Source: Hypericibacter terrae (GTDB taxonomy: Bacteria > Pseudomonadota > Alphaproteobacteria > Dongiales > Dongiaceae). From it: 64,000 bases of DNA. Location of the stretch: positions 4,639,570 through 4,703,569 of the forward strand of contig NZ_CP042906.1 of assembly GCF_008728855.1 (NCBI RefSeq). The letters run 5' to 3'. Shown piece by piece: positions 1-8,850 of the stretch. Below the pieces are notes generated by a model. It ran no database searches. It saw nothing but the letters and a program-made list of their open reading frames with translations, and was not told where the DNA came from. A program made the position numbers and the translations under genes. How positions within the stretch are numbered: the first letter of the stretch is position 1; the number at the start of each line of letters is the position of its first letter.

Positions 1-20
1 CGAGGGAATCCGCCCCCGCG

Positions 21-1454
21 ATGCCCATCCTGTATGCGACCCATACATCCCCTGGCTATATGGATCCGCCGCGCCTGTCGGCCGACCAAGTGGTCTGCGG
101 TCCGGCACGCCCCGATCGGAGCGACGGCGATCGGGTGGTCTCGCTCCAGACGGCGCTCGGCAGCTACGACCTCGCCGCGGTCGTCGACCGCCTGCCGGCC
201 GCGCAGCGTCCCGATCTGGTGGTGGTGCGGGCAGATGCGACGCGGCGCAACCGGCCCGGCAATCTCGCCGGCGTCCAGGCGCGGCGCGTGCTCCTGATCG
301 GCGACACTCATCATGGCCGCGCGCCGATCGCGGGCCTCATCCGCTATGCGAAATCCGAGCCCTTCGATCTGATCCTGCTCGACTACACCCGCCAGCATGG
401 CCATTTCTTCCTCGAAGCGGGCTTGCGCCCGGTCCACTGGCTGCCCGCCTTCGCCATCGATCCGCCGCCCGTGACCGGCCTGCCGGAGCCGCGCCGCGGC
501 CTGACCTTCCTCGGCCAGCTGGGCGATCATCACCGGCAGCGGCGGCTGATGATCGACCGGCTCATCGAGGCGGGCCTCACGCCCGAGCTCTTCATGGCGA
601 AGGGAGCGGCGGGCCAAAATCTTCATGCCGCCTCGACCGTCGCCTTCAATTGCAGCCTCAATGGCGATCTGAACCAGCGGGTGATCGAGGTGCTGGCGGC
701 GGGCGGCTGCCTCTTGACCGACCGGCTGGCGCCGCAGGCGGGGCTCGAGCTGCTGTTCGAGCCCGGGCGTCATCTTCGGCTCTATGACGGGCCGGAAGAT
801 CTCGTGTCCCAGGCGAAAGCGCTGCTCGCCGATCCGGCGCAGGCCGCCGCGATCGCCGCTTCGGGCAAAGCCCGCTACGACGAGGCTTACAGCCGTGGGC
901 CGGTCATGGCGGAGTTTGCCGCCCTGCTCGAAGGGCGCGACGGGCGCCCGGCCCATGCGCTCGCGCGGGATCCGCGCTGTGCCAAGCCCGCGCCTGTCGC
1001 TCCCGAAGCCCTCGAGGCGCGCCTCGCGCTCTATCAGGGGCTGCAGGAGCTGCATCGGTTGGAGCCCGCCTTGTCGGTGCTGTTTGCCGGCGAGGCCGAT
1101 CCCGACAGGGTTTCCGACGCGGTCGACCTGCCGCGCCTCGCGGTCTCGGTCGAGCCGGGGCTGGGCGCCTCGGCGCGAGAGGCGATCGGACGGCTGACGG
1201 CACCGGGACAGGTGACGACGCAGGCGGCGGAAGGCCGGCGCTGGGATGTGATCGTGGCCTCGAGCGCCTGGCTCGCGGCGGCCGGCGGCAACGCCTTCCT
1301 GGCGCGGCGGCCCCGCGCGCTGGCGCTGACGGATCGCCTGGCCGATCCGCGCGCGCCCGGCGACGCCCCCGCCGGCTTCACGCCCTGGCGGTCCTTCCCG
1401 GGGCTGCTGCTGTCGCCCGAGCTCGTGCCGGTCGCGCGCGCGAAACCCGACTGA
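21..1454 (+). CDS. CgeB-like glycosyltransferase family protein
   Basis: A 477-residue soluble protein resembling CgeB/GT1-type glycosyltransferases. The middle (about 155-300) has the GT-B C-terminal pattern: LTFLGQLGDHH near 161, then a stretch at 216-234 (NLNQRVIEVLAAGGCLLTD) like the 'R-x-[FI]-E-x-x-A-C-G' sugar-nucleotide region of this family, followed by a helix-rich part reading 'LYDGPEDLV'. The last 150 residues match nothing I recognise. GAGGGA at 2-7 could be its ribosome site, but the window edge is so near that the true start may lie further upstream. The acceptor cannot be told from sequence. Nothing downstream on the same strand looks functionally linked. Confidence 0.6.
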   Translation: MPILYATHTSPGYMDPPRLSADQVVCGPARPDRSDGDRVVSLQTALGSYDLAAVVDRLPAAQRPDLVVVRADATRRNRPGNLAGVQARRVLLIGDTHHGRAPIAGLIRYAKSEPFDLILLDYTRQHGHFFLEAGLRPVHWLPAFAIDPPPVTGLPEPRRGLTFLGQLGDHHRQRRLMIDRLIEAGLTPELFMAKGAAGQNLHAASTVAFNCSLNGDLNQRVIEVLAAGGCLLTDRLAPQAGLELLFEPGRHLRLYDGPEDLVSQAKALLADPAQAAAIAASGKARYDEAYSRGPVMAEFAALLEGRDGRPAHALARDPRCAKPAPVAPEALEARLALYQGLQELHRLEPALSVLFAGEADPDRVSDAVDLPRLAVSVEPGLGASAREAIGRLTAPGQVTTQAAEGRRWDVIVASSAWLAAAGGNAFLARRPRALALTDRLADPRAPGDAPAGFTPWRSFPGLLLSPELVPVARAKPD

Positions 1455-1834
1455 CGCCGGCGCGGCCCCTCCCGAAGCCGTGACCCGCGCCGCGACGCCG
1501 GTGCGGAAATTTCCCGGCGGCATGAATTTACTCTTGCGCAACAGGTCGAATGGCATTATTTGCCGCGACGGACGTAGTTCGCACGTGCCTATGGCCCCTC
1601 GTGGTTATGCAACGACGAAAACGCGGCCTCTTATTGGTTGAGCGGCATCGGTGATGCCGGTTCCGATTGGGACGTGATTTGTTGTTCGCCGCCTGGGGGC
1701 CCTCTCCCAAAACGGCAAGGACGGTCTGAACGCCTCTGGGAGCCTCTTCCGGCTCCGGAGCGGCGGCGCTGCCGGCCCTTCGCAAGGTCCAGCCGCGCAG
1801 GATCATGAGTTCCGGTTTCAGGGAGTGAAGGACG
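1455..1834. other. Intergenic stretch, nothing recognised
   Basis: 380 bases without a supported gene. It is less GC-rich near 1520-1690 than its surroundings, as expected of a promoter region for the gene at 1835, but I could not identify clear -35/-10 boxes. A 39-codon open frame at 1523 has no convincing ribosome site. Confidence 0.4.
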
Positions 1835-2368
1835 ATGCGCCTCTTCTTTTTCGGCAGCCTGATGGATGCGGACCTGCTGCGGCTGGTGCTCGACCGCGAC
1901 ACCGGCGACATCGCGCATGCGCCGGCCGAGATCCTCGGCTATGAGCGCCGCCGCGCGAAGAACGAATCCTTTCCGATCATCGTGCCGACGCCGGGCGGCC
2001 GCGTCGAAGGCCGGGTCGTCACCGGCCTTACCGCCGAGGACGTCGCCCGGATCCAGTGGTACGAGTCAGACGATTACGCACTGCGCCCCTGCGTGGTGAA
2101 GGCGGGCGAGACCCGTCACGACGCCTATGTGTTCCTGGCGACGGCGTCGCTCCAGGACGAGGGCGTAGCCTGGGAGTTCGATCACTGGGTCGCGGTCGAG
2201 AAGCCGATGTGCCTCAGCCTCGCCCAGGAGATCATGAGCCATTACGGCGCCATCAGCTCGACCGAGCTGGTGGAGCGCTGGCCCGCGATCAAGGCCCGCG
2301 CCATGGCCCAGCATTTCGGCGAGCCCGTCGCCCAGCCCACCCGCCGCCGCGCCGGCAGCCGGCGGTAA
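1835..2368 (+). CDS. Gamma-glutamylcyclotransferase (AIG2-like) family protein
   Basis: 177 residues of the gamma-glutamylcyclotransferase/AIG2-like fold. The N-terminal FFFGSLM (4-10) is the family's glycine-containing substrate loop (usually YGSL), and E77 in WYESDDY sits where the catalytic acid of the family lies. Members cyclise gamma-glutamyl amines or amino acids to 5-oxoproline, or act on related gamma-glutamyl adducts; the substrate here is unknown. AAGGA just before the ATG supports this start. The basic tail (PTRRRAGSRR) is outside the fold. It stands alone between an intergenic gap and a repeat cluster. Confidence 0.7.
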   Translation: MRLFFFGSLMDADLLRLVLDRDTGDIAHAPAEILGYERRRAKNESFPIIVPTPGGRVEGRVVTGLTAEDVARIQWYESDDYALRPCVVKAGETRHDAYVFLATASLQDEGVAWEFDHWVAVEKPMCLSLAQEIMSHYGAISSTELVERWPAIKARAMAQHFGEPVAQPTRRRAGSRR

Positions 2369-2382
2369 TCTCGGCCCTTGGC

Positions 2383-2480
2383 TCCTCCCCCGCTTCGCGG
2401 GGGAGGATTAAGGAGGGGGATGACGCGGTTTCAGCACCGCGTTTGCCCCCTTCCTAGCCTTCCCCCTTGAAGGGGGAAGG
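2383..2480. repeat. GC-rich palindromic repeat cluster (REP-like)
   Basis: Three hairpins in tandem: an 11-bp perfect stem at 2383-2407 (TCCTCCCCCGC/TTC loop), a 7-bp stem ACGCGGT/ACCGCGT at 2423-2442, and a 10-bp stem at 2458-2480 (CCTTCCCCCT/AGGGGGAAGG). The spacer 'GGATTAAGGAGGGGG' and 'CCCCCTTCCTA' recur at 52214-52371, so this is a copy of a dispersed element. It may also end transcription of the gene before it. Confidence 0.7.
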
Positions 2481-2539
2481 GACAGATCGAGCTCACCTTC
2501 CCCTCAACCCAACGTGATCTCCGACTGCGCTCCTGGGTC

Positions 2540-2598
2540 TTGTTTTCCGGGGTTCGCTCCGCCAAATCCTGCGGCAGACCCGAGAACCCCAAGAACAA
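2540..2598 (+). promoter_or_regulatory. Imperfect hairpin just upstream of msrA
   Basis: TTGTT...GGGGTTC at 2540-2555 pairs with GAACCCC...AACAA at 2584-2598, enclosing a smaller CCGC/GCGG stem. The structure ends about 12 bases before the msrA ATG and its 3' arm touches the AAGGA ribosome site, so in RNA it could hide that site. A regulatory role is inference only. Confidence 0.35.
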
Positions 2599-2610
2599 GG
2601 ACGGTCCCCC

Positions 2611-3276
2611 ATGCTCAGCCGCCTCTTCGCGGAGAAATCCTTGAAACTGCCGACCCAGGCCGAGGCCCTGCCCGGCCGCGCCGAAGTCATGCCGGTCCCC
2701 GAGGCCCATGACGTCAACGGACGCAAGCTGACGCCGCCCTTCCCGGCCGGGCTGCAGCAGGCGGTGTTCGGGCTCGGCTGCTTCTGGGGTGCCGAGCGCA
2801 AATTCTGGCAGGCGCCGGGCGTCTGGGTGACGGCCGTGGGCTATGCCGGCGGCATCACCCAAAACCCGACCTACCGGGAGACCTGCACTGGCCTCACCGG
2901 CCATACCGAGGCCGTGCTGGTGGTGTTCGACCCGAAGGAGACCTCCTACGAGGCCCTGCTCAAGGTCTTCTGGGAAAGTCACGACCCGACCCAGGGCATG
3001 CGCCAGGGCAACGATGTCGGCACAGCCTATCGCTCGGCCATCTATGCCACCAGCCCCGAGCAGCTGCGGGCGGCCGAAGCCTCGCGCCAGGCCTATCAGC
3101 GCGTGCTGACGCAAGGCGGCTATGGCCCCATCACGACCGAGATCGCACCGGCGGGCCCCTTCTACTACGCCGAGGCCTATCACCAGCAATATCTCGCCAA
3201 GAATCCGGGCGGCTATTGCGGGCTCGGCGGCACCGGCATGAGCTGCCCGATCGGCGTCGCCGCCATGGCGGACTGA
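2611..3276 (+). CDS. msrA: Peptide-methionine (S)-S-oxide reductase MsrA
   Basis: Repairs proteins by reducing methionine-(S)-sulfoxide. The catalytic motif GCFWGAE places the nucleophilic cysteine at C57, and the C-terminal [16 protein letters not shown] supplies resolving cysteines C203 and C212, the three-cysteine arrangement of thioredoxin-recycled enzymes. Length (221 aa) fits the longer class with an N-terminal extension of about 45 residues. No signal peptide is evident, so it is cytoplasmic. AAGGA about 10 bases upstream supports the ATG. No msrB is adjacent. A strong hairpin plus T-run follows at 3351. Confidence 0.95.
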   Translation: MLSRLFAEKSLKLPTQAEALPGRAEVMPVPEAHDVNGRKLTPPFPAGLQQAVFGLGCFWGAERKFWQAPGVWVTAVGYAGGITQNPTYRETCTGLTGHTEAVLVVFDPKETSYEALLKVFWESHDPTQGMRQGNDVGTAYRSAIYATSPEQLRAAEASRQAYQRVLTQGGYGPITTEIAPAGPFYYAEAYHQQYLAKNPGGYCGLGGTGMSCPIGVAAMAD

Positions 3277-3350
3277 GCCGAAAGGCCGGCCTCGAGGACC
3301 ATTCCATCCTTGGGGTTTGTCTTTTTCCGGACAGCCTGATTTGATCGACA

Positions 3351-3386
3351 GCGCCCTCTCCCCTCGGGAGCGGGCGCTTTTCGTTT
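3351..3386 (+). terminator. Rho-independent terminator after msrA
   Basis: GCGCCC (3351-3356) pairs with GGGCGC (3372-3377); an inner CTCCC/GGGAG stem extends it to 11 bp with one mismatch, followed by TTTTCGTTT. It ends only about 16 bases before the next ATG, so the amidohydrolase must have its own promoter or rely on read-through. Confidence 0.75.
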
Positions 3387-3402
3387 CAGAACAGGATTTG
3401 GA

Positions 3403-5049
3403 ATGGCCCTCTGCAGCGCGCCCGATCTCATTCTCGTCAATGCCGATATCCGCACGATGGATCCGCTGGAGCCGCAGGTCCAGGCGCTGGCGGTCAAGGA
3501 CGGGCGCCTGGTGGCGCTGGGCCGCAACGACGAGATCCGGGCGCTGGCCAATGGCCGCACGCGGAAGATCGACGCCGGCGGCAGGCTGGCGCTGCCGGGC
3601 TTCCAGGACACCCACATCCATCTCCAGGACAGCGGCACCGATTTCTCCTCCAGCGCCAATCTCGAAGCCTGCCGCACGGTGGAGCAGCTGCAGGCGGTGC
3701 TGCGCGCGTTCGCGCATCGGCGTACCAACGATCCCTGGGTGCGCGGCACCGGCTGGTATTCCGGCATCTTCGGCGCCCACAATCTCGACCGTGCGGTGCT
3801 CGACGCCGCCGTGCCCGACCGGCCGCTCTGGATCTATGCCTCCGACGGCCACAACGCCGCGATCAATTCCAAGGCCTGCGAGGCGATCGGGCTCGATGCC
3901 AGCGTCGCCGATCCGCATAACGGCAAGTTCGTACGCGATGCCAAGGGCGTTCCCACCGGCCTCATCTACGAGGATGCGATCGACTGGGTGCGCAAGCGCA
4001 TGCCCAAGCTCCCGCTCGACGCCTATTTCGACGGCGTGCGCTTCGGCCAGGATCTCTGCAGCCGCCACGGCATCACCGGCGTGCTCGACGCGCTGGTGCG
4101 CGAGCGGCATATGAAGGTCTATTGCGATCTCGACCGCGCCGGCGAGCTCAAGGTGCGGGTCCGCGCCACCGCCAAGGTCAATCCCGACGAGTCCGTGGCC
4201 GACGCGCTGGGCCGCCTCGACGCGTTGCGCCGCGATTTCCAGACGCCCATGGCCCAGGTCCATTCCGCCAAATTCTTCCTCGACGGCGTGCTCGAGAATC
4301 GCACGGCCGTGATGATCGAGGATTATTCCGACGCCGAGGGTGGCAATGCGGCGCTCTTCTTCGACCGGGAGCAGTTGACGCAGCTCTTCATCGCCTTCGA
4401 CGCGGCGCGCTATCAGCTCCATGTGCATGTGATCGGCGACGGTGCGACGCGCATCGCGCTCGACGACATCGCGGCGGCGCGCCGGGCCAACGGCGCCTGG
4501 CCCAGCCTGCACCAGCTGGCGCATGTGCAGGTGATCGATCCCGCCGATATCCCGCGGCTGCGCGAGCTCGGAGTCGTCGCCAACATCCAGCCGCTCTGGG
4601 CGCGCTGCGAGCCCTCGGTCACCGAGGTGGCGATGCCCATGATCGGCGAGACGCGCGGGCGCTGGATGTATCCCTGGCGCACCATCCTGGACAGCGGCGC
4701 GCCCTATGCCGTCAGCAGCGATTGGGGCGTCTCGACGCTCAATCCCTTCGCCATCATGCAGGTCGCGGTGACGCGCCGGCCCGAGAGCAAGAAATCCGAC
4801 TATCCGGCCTTCTTCGCCGAGGAAGGGTTGACGGTCGAGCAGGTGGTCCGCGGCTACACCACCCACGCCGCCGCGGTCGCCTGGCGCGCCGACGAGACCG
4901 GCTCGCTGGCGCCCGGCAGATATGCCGATGTGATCCTGCTCGATCGCGACATCTTCGCGATCGATCCCTACGAGATCGGGGAGACGCAGGTCGATCTCAC
5001 TTTGCTCGGCGGGCGCGAGACGCATCGCGCGAGGAGCTTCGCCGGCTGA
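3403..5049 (+). CDS. Amidohydrolase family 3 protein (YtcJ-like)
   Basis: 548 residues, the usual size for YtcJ-type metal-dependent amidohydrolases. Residues 1-60 form the small beta-sandwich; QDTHIHLQD gives the metal-binding HxH at H71/H73; the TIM barrel carries further ligands in LHVHVIGDG and HQLAHVQ, and SSDWGV supplies the late aspartate. NPFAIMQVAV, the 'WRADETGSLAPGRYADVILLD' end and the return to the sandwich are typical. Substrates of this family are mostly unknown amides or cyclic ureas. AGGA precedes the ATG. The aldo/keto reductase starts 31 bases later on the same strand, suggesting co-transcription. Confidence 0.85.
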   Translation: MALCSAPDLILVNADIRTMDPLEPQVQALAVKDGRLVALGRNDEIRALANGRTRKIDAGGRLALPGFQDTHIHLQDSGTDFSSSANLEACRTVEQLQAVLRAFAHRRTNDPWVRGTGWYSGIFGAHNLDRAVLDAAVPDRPLWIYASDGHNAAINSKACEAIGLDASVADPHNGKFVRDAKGVPTGLIYEDAIDWVRKRMPKLPLDAYFDGVRFGQDLCSRHGITGVLDALVRERHMKVYCDLDRAGELKVRVRATAKVNPDESVADALGRLDALRRDFQTPMAQVHSAKFFLDGVLENRTAVMIEDYSDAEGGNAALFFDREQLTQLFIAFDAARYQLHVHVIGDGATRIALDDIAAARRANGAWPSLHQLAHVQVIDPADIPRLRELGVVANIQPLWARCEPSVTEVAMPMIGETRGRWMYPWRTILDSGAPYAVSSDWGVSTLNPFAIMQVAVTRRPESKKSDYPAFFAEEGLTVEQVVRGYTTHAAAVAWRADETGSLAPGRYADVILLDRDIFAIDPYEIGETQVDLTLLGGRETHRARSFAG

Positions 5050-5080
5050 GCGAACCTTCGAGCACAATGGGAGGCTGACG

Positions 5081-5923
5081 ATGGCGGCATTGCGAAGCGT
5101 GGCCCTGCCTTCGGGCGACAAGGTCGTGGCGCTGGGCCAGGGCACCTGGCGCATGGGCGAGCGCGGCGGCGACCGCAGGCGCGAAGTAGCCGCACTCAAG
5201 CTCGGGCTCGATCTGGGCTTGAGCCTGATCGACACCGCCGAGATGTATGGCGAAGGCGGGGCCGAGGAGGTCGTGGGCGAGGCGGTCAAGGGCCGGCGCG
5301 ACGAGGTCTTCATCGTCAGCAAGGTCTATCCGCAGAATGCCAGCCGGCACGGCGTGGCGCTCGCCTGCGAGCGCAGCCTGAAGCGCCTCAAGACCGATCG
5401 CATCGATCTCTATCTGCTGCATTGGCGCGGCAACGAGCCCCTGAGCGAGACCGTCGCCGGCTTCGAGGCACTGCGCGCCGCCGGCAAGATCCGGCATTGG
5501 GGCGTCAGCAATTTCGATGCCGACGACATGGACGAGCTGTTCGCGCTGCCGCAGGGCAAGGCCTGCGCCAGCAACCAGGTGCTCTACAACCTGAAGCATC
5601 GCGGGCCCGAATTCGACCTCCTGCCCTGGCAGGCGAAGCGCAAGATTCCGGTCATGGCCTATTCGCCGCTGGAGATCGGCGCGCTCGCGAATCGCGGCGA
5701 GACCAAGCGCGTCGCCGAGCGCCATGGCGCGACGACGAAGCAGGTGGCGCTGGCCTGGATCCTGCGCCGGCCCGACGCGATCGCGATCCCCAAAGCATCC
5801 GACCCCGACCATGTCCGCCAGAACCGCGCGGCGCTCGATCTCGCCTTGACGAAGCAGGACCTGGCCGAGCTCGACATCCTCTCGCCGCCGCCGAGCCGGA
5901 AGATGCCGCTGTCGATGATTTGA
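5081..5923 (+). CDS. Aldo/keto reductase
   Basis: NAD(P)H-dependent carbonyl reductase with the (beta/alpha)8 fold, 280 residues. The catalytic tetrad is visible: D51, Y56 (LIDTAEMYG), K81 (FIVSKVYP) and H114 (LYLLHWRG). GVSNFD and the C-terminal IPKASDPDHV, which lies in the NADPH-phosphate loop, support the family. It follows the amidohydrolase by 31 bases, so it may reduce an aldehyde or ketone made from that enzyme's product (inference). A palindromic repeat block follows its stop. Confidence 0.9.
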   Translation: MAALRSVALPSGDKVVALGQGTWRMGERGGDRRREVAALKLGLDLGLSLIDTAEMYGEGGAEEVVGEAVKGRRDEVFIVSKVYPQNASRHGVALACERSLKRLKTDRIDLYLLHWRGNEPLSETVAGFEALRAAGKIRHWGVSNFDADDMDELFALPQGKACASNQVLYNLKHRGPEFDLLPWQAKRKIPVMAYSPLEIGALANRGETKRVAERHGATTKQVALAWILRRPDAIAIPKASDPDHVRQNRAALDLALTKQDLAELDILSPPPSRKMPLSMI

Positions 5924-5937
5924 GTTGGGATCCGAAG

Positions 5938-6060
5938 GACCCCTCCCCCTAACCCCCTGACTCGATGTGATCGCTTCGCTCTACTTTTGAGCTTCAAACG
6001 CGATTGGCGAAGGATCACACCCATCCCCTCCCCCCTTGAGGGGGAGGGTCAGGGAGGGGG
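5938..6060. repeat. GC-rich palindromic repeat block
   Basis: CCCCTCCCCCTAACCCCCTGA on the left is roughly complementary to the TCAGGGAGGGGG on the right; CCTCCCCC-CTTGA-GGGGGAGG makes a second hairpin. Between them 5962-5985 is a 24-mer that recurs with one mismatch at 49813-49836. It lies between two convergent genes and could terminate both. Confidence 0.65.
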
Positions 6061-6075
6061 CTGCGCGACCCGCGA

Positions 6076-6804
6076 TTATTCTTTCCGCCAGATCGTCTTG
6101 TAGAGGCCGCCCGCGATCGCGGCGCCGATGAGCGGGGCGACCCAGAACAGCCAGAGCTGGCCCAGGGCCCAGGCGCCCGCGAAGAGCGCGGGGCCGGTGC
6201 TGCGCGCCGGATTGACCGAGGTCGCCGTCACCGGGATCGAGATCAGATGGATGAGGGTGAGGCAGAGGCCGATCGCGATCGGGGCCAGGCCCTTGGGCGC
6301 GCGCTCGTCGGTGGCGCCCAGGATCACGATCAGGAACATGAAGGTCATGACCACTTCGGAGATGAAGCAGGAGACCAGGCTGTAGCCGCCGGGCGAGCCG
6401 AAGCTTCCCGCTTCCGCCTGGCCATAGCCGTTGGCGGCGAAACGTCCGATCTCATAGCCAGGCTGGCCGCTGGCGATCAGATAGACGATGGCGGCGCCCG
6501 CGATCGCGCCCAGCACCTGGGCGACGACATAGGGAATGAGATCCTTGGCCGGGAAACGACCGGCCACGACGAGCCCGAGCGAGACGGCCGGATTGAGATG
6601 GCAGCCGGAGATATGGCCGATCGCAAACGCCATCGTCAACACCGTCAGGCCGAAGGCAAAAGCGACGCCGAGAATTCCGATCCCGAAGTTGGGCGAGGCG
6701 GCGGCGTCCGGGAAAGCGAGCGCGAGGACGGCGCTGCCGCAGCCGCCCAGTACCAGCCACAGCGTACCGACGAACTCGGCCGCAAGTCTCTTTGGCAAAG
6801 GCAT
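6076..6804 (-). CDS. aqpZ: Aquaporin Z
   Basis: Inner-membrane water channel of 242 residues with six membrane helices and two half-helices. Both NPA boxes are present: HLNPAVS (71-73) and [11 protein letters not shown] near 188, the latter with the selectivity arginine. I chose the ATG at 6804 ([14 protein letters not shown]) because the protein then starts directly at the first helix, as in other AqpZ proteins, and GGGGA precedes it; an upstream in-frame ATG at 6948 would add 48 non-family residues. The gene is convergent with the aldo/keto reductase. Confidence 0.92.
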   Translation of the reverse strand: MPLPKRLAAEFVGTLWLVLGGCGSAVLALAFPDAAASPNFGIGILGVAFAFGLTVLTMAFAIGHISGCHLNPAVSLGLVVAGRFPAKDLIPYVVAQVLGAIAGAAIVYLIASGQPGYEIGRFAANGYGQAEAGSFGSPGGYSLVSCFISEVVMTFMFLIVILGATDERAPKGLAPIAIGLCLTLIHLISIPVTATSVNPARSTGPALFAGAWALGQLWLFWVAPLIGAAIAGGLYKTIWRKE

Positions 6805-7427
6805 GTGAGTTTCCCCGAGTGCGGCGGACGTCGAAAGGTCCTCCCTGAACCCGTCGGCGATGCGCCGGATACCGAAACAGGCCTTCCCACGCGGAAGAAC
6901 CACGTCATTTGAGGCCTCAAGATAATGGTAGCGCGGCGAGAGCACCATTCAAAGCCTCTCAAGGTCTTGATCTTGGGAATTATTTCGGCGCGTGAGGAAG
7001 CCACTTGAGCCTGCTCTGGCGTCAAATCCTACGAGAAATGGCCCCTGATCGCGCGCAAGAACTGCGGCTCCTAGGCTAGGTGGAGGTCAGCTTGCCAGCA
7101 CCCTGGCGCGCTCGATGCTGTTTCAGGAGTGCCGGCCGAATGGCTGGTTGGCGGAGCCAAACGCTTCCCGGACTGTCGCCCAGCCCTTGCCCCGCGACCA
7201 GTTCCACTGCGCCGGGCTCGTCTGTGATCCAAATCACAAAATGGCGCGCCGCAATTTCGGCGGCGCCCTCTATATGTTCACTTCTAAGGGCGAGCCGCGG
7301 CCACAAAATCCGGGCGAAATCTTTCCTGATGCGAACATGGCTGATTGGCAAAGCAACCCGAGAAGAGGCGACAGCCAGACAAAGCGAGCTAGCAGGGATC
7401 GCCCAGGCCAAAGAGAGGCGCAGACGA
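6805..7427. other. Long intergenic region between aqpZ and a small gene
   Basis: About 620 bases with no convincing gene; the open frames here lack ribosome sites and family features. The only clear signal is the CRP-type palindrome at 7223-7238. A possible upstream in-frame ATG near 7337 would lengthen the small gene at 7428, but no ribosome site precedes it. Confidence 0.4.
7223..7238. promoter_or_regulatory. CRP-type palindromic site (TGTGA-N6-TCACA)
   Basis: TGTGATCCAAATCACA matches the CRP consensus in all ten defined positions, with matched T and A inside the half-sites (TGTGAT-N4-ATCACA). It lies 190 bases before the small gene at 7428 and about 420 bases before aqpZ on the other strand. 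A Crp/Fnr-family gene (7809-8561) is the nearest candidate binder. Confidence 0.65.
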
Positions 7428-7768
7428 TGCCACCGGATCAATTTCGCAATGCATTGATCGATTTCACCGACGCGGTCACAGCGCTGACCTTCTATACGCA
7501 GGCCCTCAATACCATTGCGGGGACACATCGGTCTGTCGAGAGGAATGGCACCGCATCCGACGACGAATGCTCACTTGATATTCTCGAGAAGATCGCCCGG
7601 CAGCTGCATCGCGCCACAAACAGCCTTCACGATCTCTACGCCTGCCGCGGCCCCGCATCCCACGAGGATGCCGCCCGTCGGGCAGAAAACAGAGAACACC
7701 GCTCCACAAAGTCGATGCGGGCGCAAAGGAAACCTCGCCCGCGCGGCGACCCCACCTCTGCGACTTAG
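7428..7768 (+). CDS. Small hypothetical protein
   Basis: 113 residues, not recognised. Residues 1-65 look like two amphipathic helices (FRNALIDFTDAVTALTFYTQAL; then a stretch around LDILEKIARQLHRATNSLHDLY); the remaining 45 residues are highly basic and low in hydrophobic residues (REHRSTKSMRAQRKPRPRG), possibly disordered or nucleic-acid binding. AGAGAGG six to seven bases before the ATG at 7428 decides the start. It is convergent with the Crp/Fnr gene and sits downstream of the CRP-type palindrome. Whether it is real rests on the ribosome site and the helical pattern. Confidence 0.45.
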
Positions 7769-7808
7769 CCCTGCCAGGCCGGTCTGATGCCGTCGGGCTG
7801 AGAGGATT

Positions 7809-8561
7809 TCATTGCGTCGATTCTCGCTTTCGCGGTCGGACGACTCCGGAATACTCAATGAGGCGCTTCGAGCTGGGGATTACGATGCGAGAGCCTTGCA
7901 ACGTGCAAAGCCCGGCGTTCTGAAGTTGCTGGAAAAGCCGGCTGACCGTTTCGCGTCGAATCCCGATCAACGCGGCAATGCTGCCCATGCTCACCGGCAG
8001 CTCGTAAGTCACCTCGCCTTCGCCGAGGTTCCCCGCGCACTGACGATGCAGAATGAGAAGGAGATGGGCCAGCCTCGAGGCCGCCGGCAGCCAGGGGCTG
8101 CGCAACAGCGGCGCATAGGTCGGACCCGGGTCGGCCGCCACGATCTTCAGCAGCTCGCCACTCAACCGCGGATTCGACTCCAGCAGCCGGCGTAGTGGCG
8201 CTTCGGGAACGAAGTTGACCTGACAACGCCTCAAGGCTCGGGCTGTCGCAGCATGCGGCTGCTCCGCGAAGAGGCTTCTGAAGCCAAGGAGGTCTCCGGG
8301 CACGGCAATTCGGAACGCGGTATGATTGCGCTCCTCATCGAGGTGATCCAGCAATACGTCGCCCTGAAGAATGCAATACAGGCCTCGGGATCTTTCTCCT
8401 TGTCGGAATATGATCCGATGCCGCTCGAAGGCCTGCACCTCGCTATGCCGGCCGAGCGCAACGATCTCGTCTTGAGAAAGGACTTTCCAAGGTGGATGCG
8501 CCCAGATCTCCGGACCTTCGCGGTACGCCGATTGTTCTTCGCGCAACTTATGCCCCTTCAA
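7809..8561 (-). CDS. Crp/Fnr-family transcriptional regulator
   Basis: About 250 residues: an N-terminal cyclic-nucleotide-binding-type beta-barrel (about 30-145; IIFRQGERSRGLYCILQGD, VPGDLLGF), a long dimer helix, and a winged helix from about 190. The recognition helix reads IRRETVSR, with both the Arg-Glu pair of CRP and the Glu-x-x-Ser-Arg triad of FNR. No N-terminal cysteine cluster is present, so it is not an oxygen-sensing Fe-S FNR. The open frame begins with TTG and has no nearby ATG with a good ribosome site, so the start is uncertain. It is convergent with the small gene at 7428. Confidence 0.85.
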   Translation of the reverse strand: MKGHKLREEQSAYREGPEIWAHPPWKVLSQDEIVALGRHSEVQAFERHRIIFRQGERSRGLYCILQGDVLLDHLDEERNHTAFRIAVPGDLLGFRSLFAEQPHAATARALRRCQVNFVPEAPLRRLLESNPRLSGELLKIVAADPGPTYAPLLRSPWLPAASRLAHLLLILHRQCAGNLGEGEVTYELPVSMGSIAALIGIRRETVSRLFQQLQNAGLCTLQGSRIVIPSSKRLIEYSGVVRPRKRESTQ

Positions 8562-8850
8562 GTGCGAGCCGCGCGGCGTCCTGGCGGCATGGCAGAAATT
8601 CTCTCGTGCAAGAGCGCCGGAAGTGGTGCGCCTCCGGCGCCAAACTTCGTCCGGTCCCGTTCACGAGACCGCCCTTGCCAATCATCCTACAGACGGCACG
8701 GATCGGCATCAAAGCCCGCCCACGCCCGCGGCATGACATGCCCGCCACCGGCAGGCTTCCGGATTGGCGCATTCCCCATATGCCCACGGCGCCGCGCCGG
8801 GGCGCTGAAGGATAGAGAAGAGCGGGCCGGGGGAGCCGAAGCGCCCGCCC

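Noticed and set aside
1523-1642. A 39-codon frame before the gamma-glutamylcyclotransferase-like gene
   Set aside because: No ribosome site, no hydrophobic or family pattern; within chance for this length.
2431-5322. A very long open frame on the minus strand
   Set aside because: It lies opposite msrA, the amidohydrolase and the start of the aldo/keto reductase, has no family features, and comes from stop-codon scarcity in GC-rich DNA.
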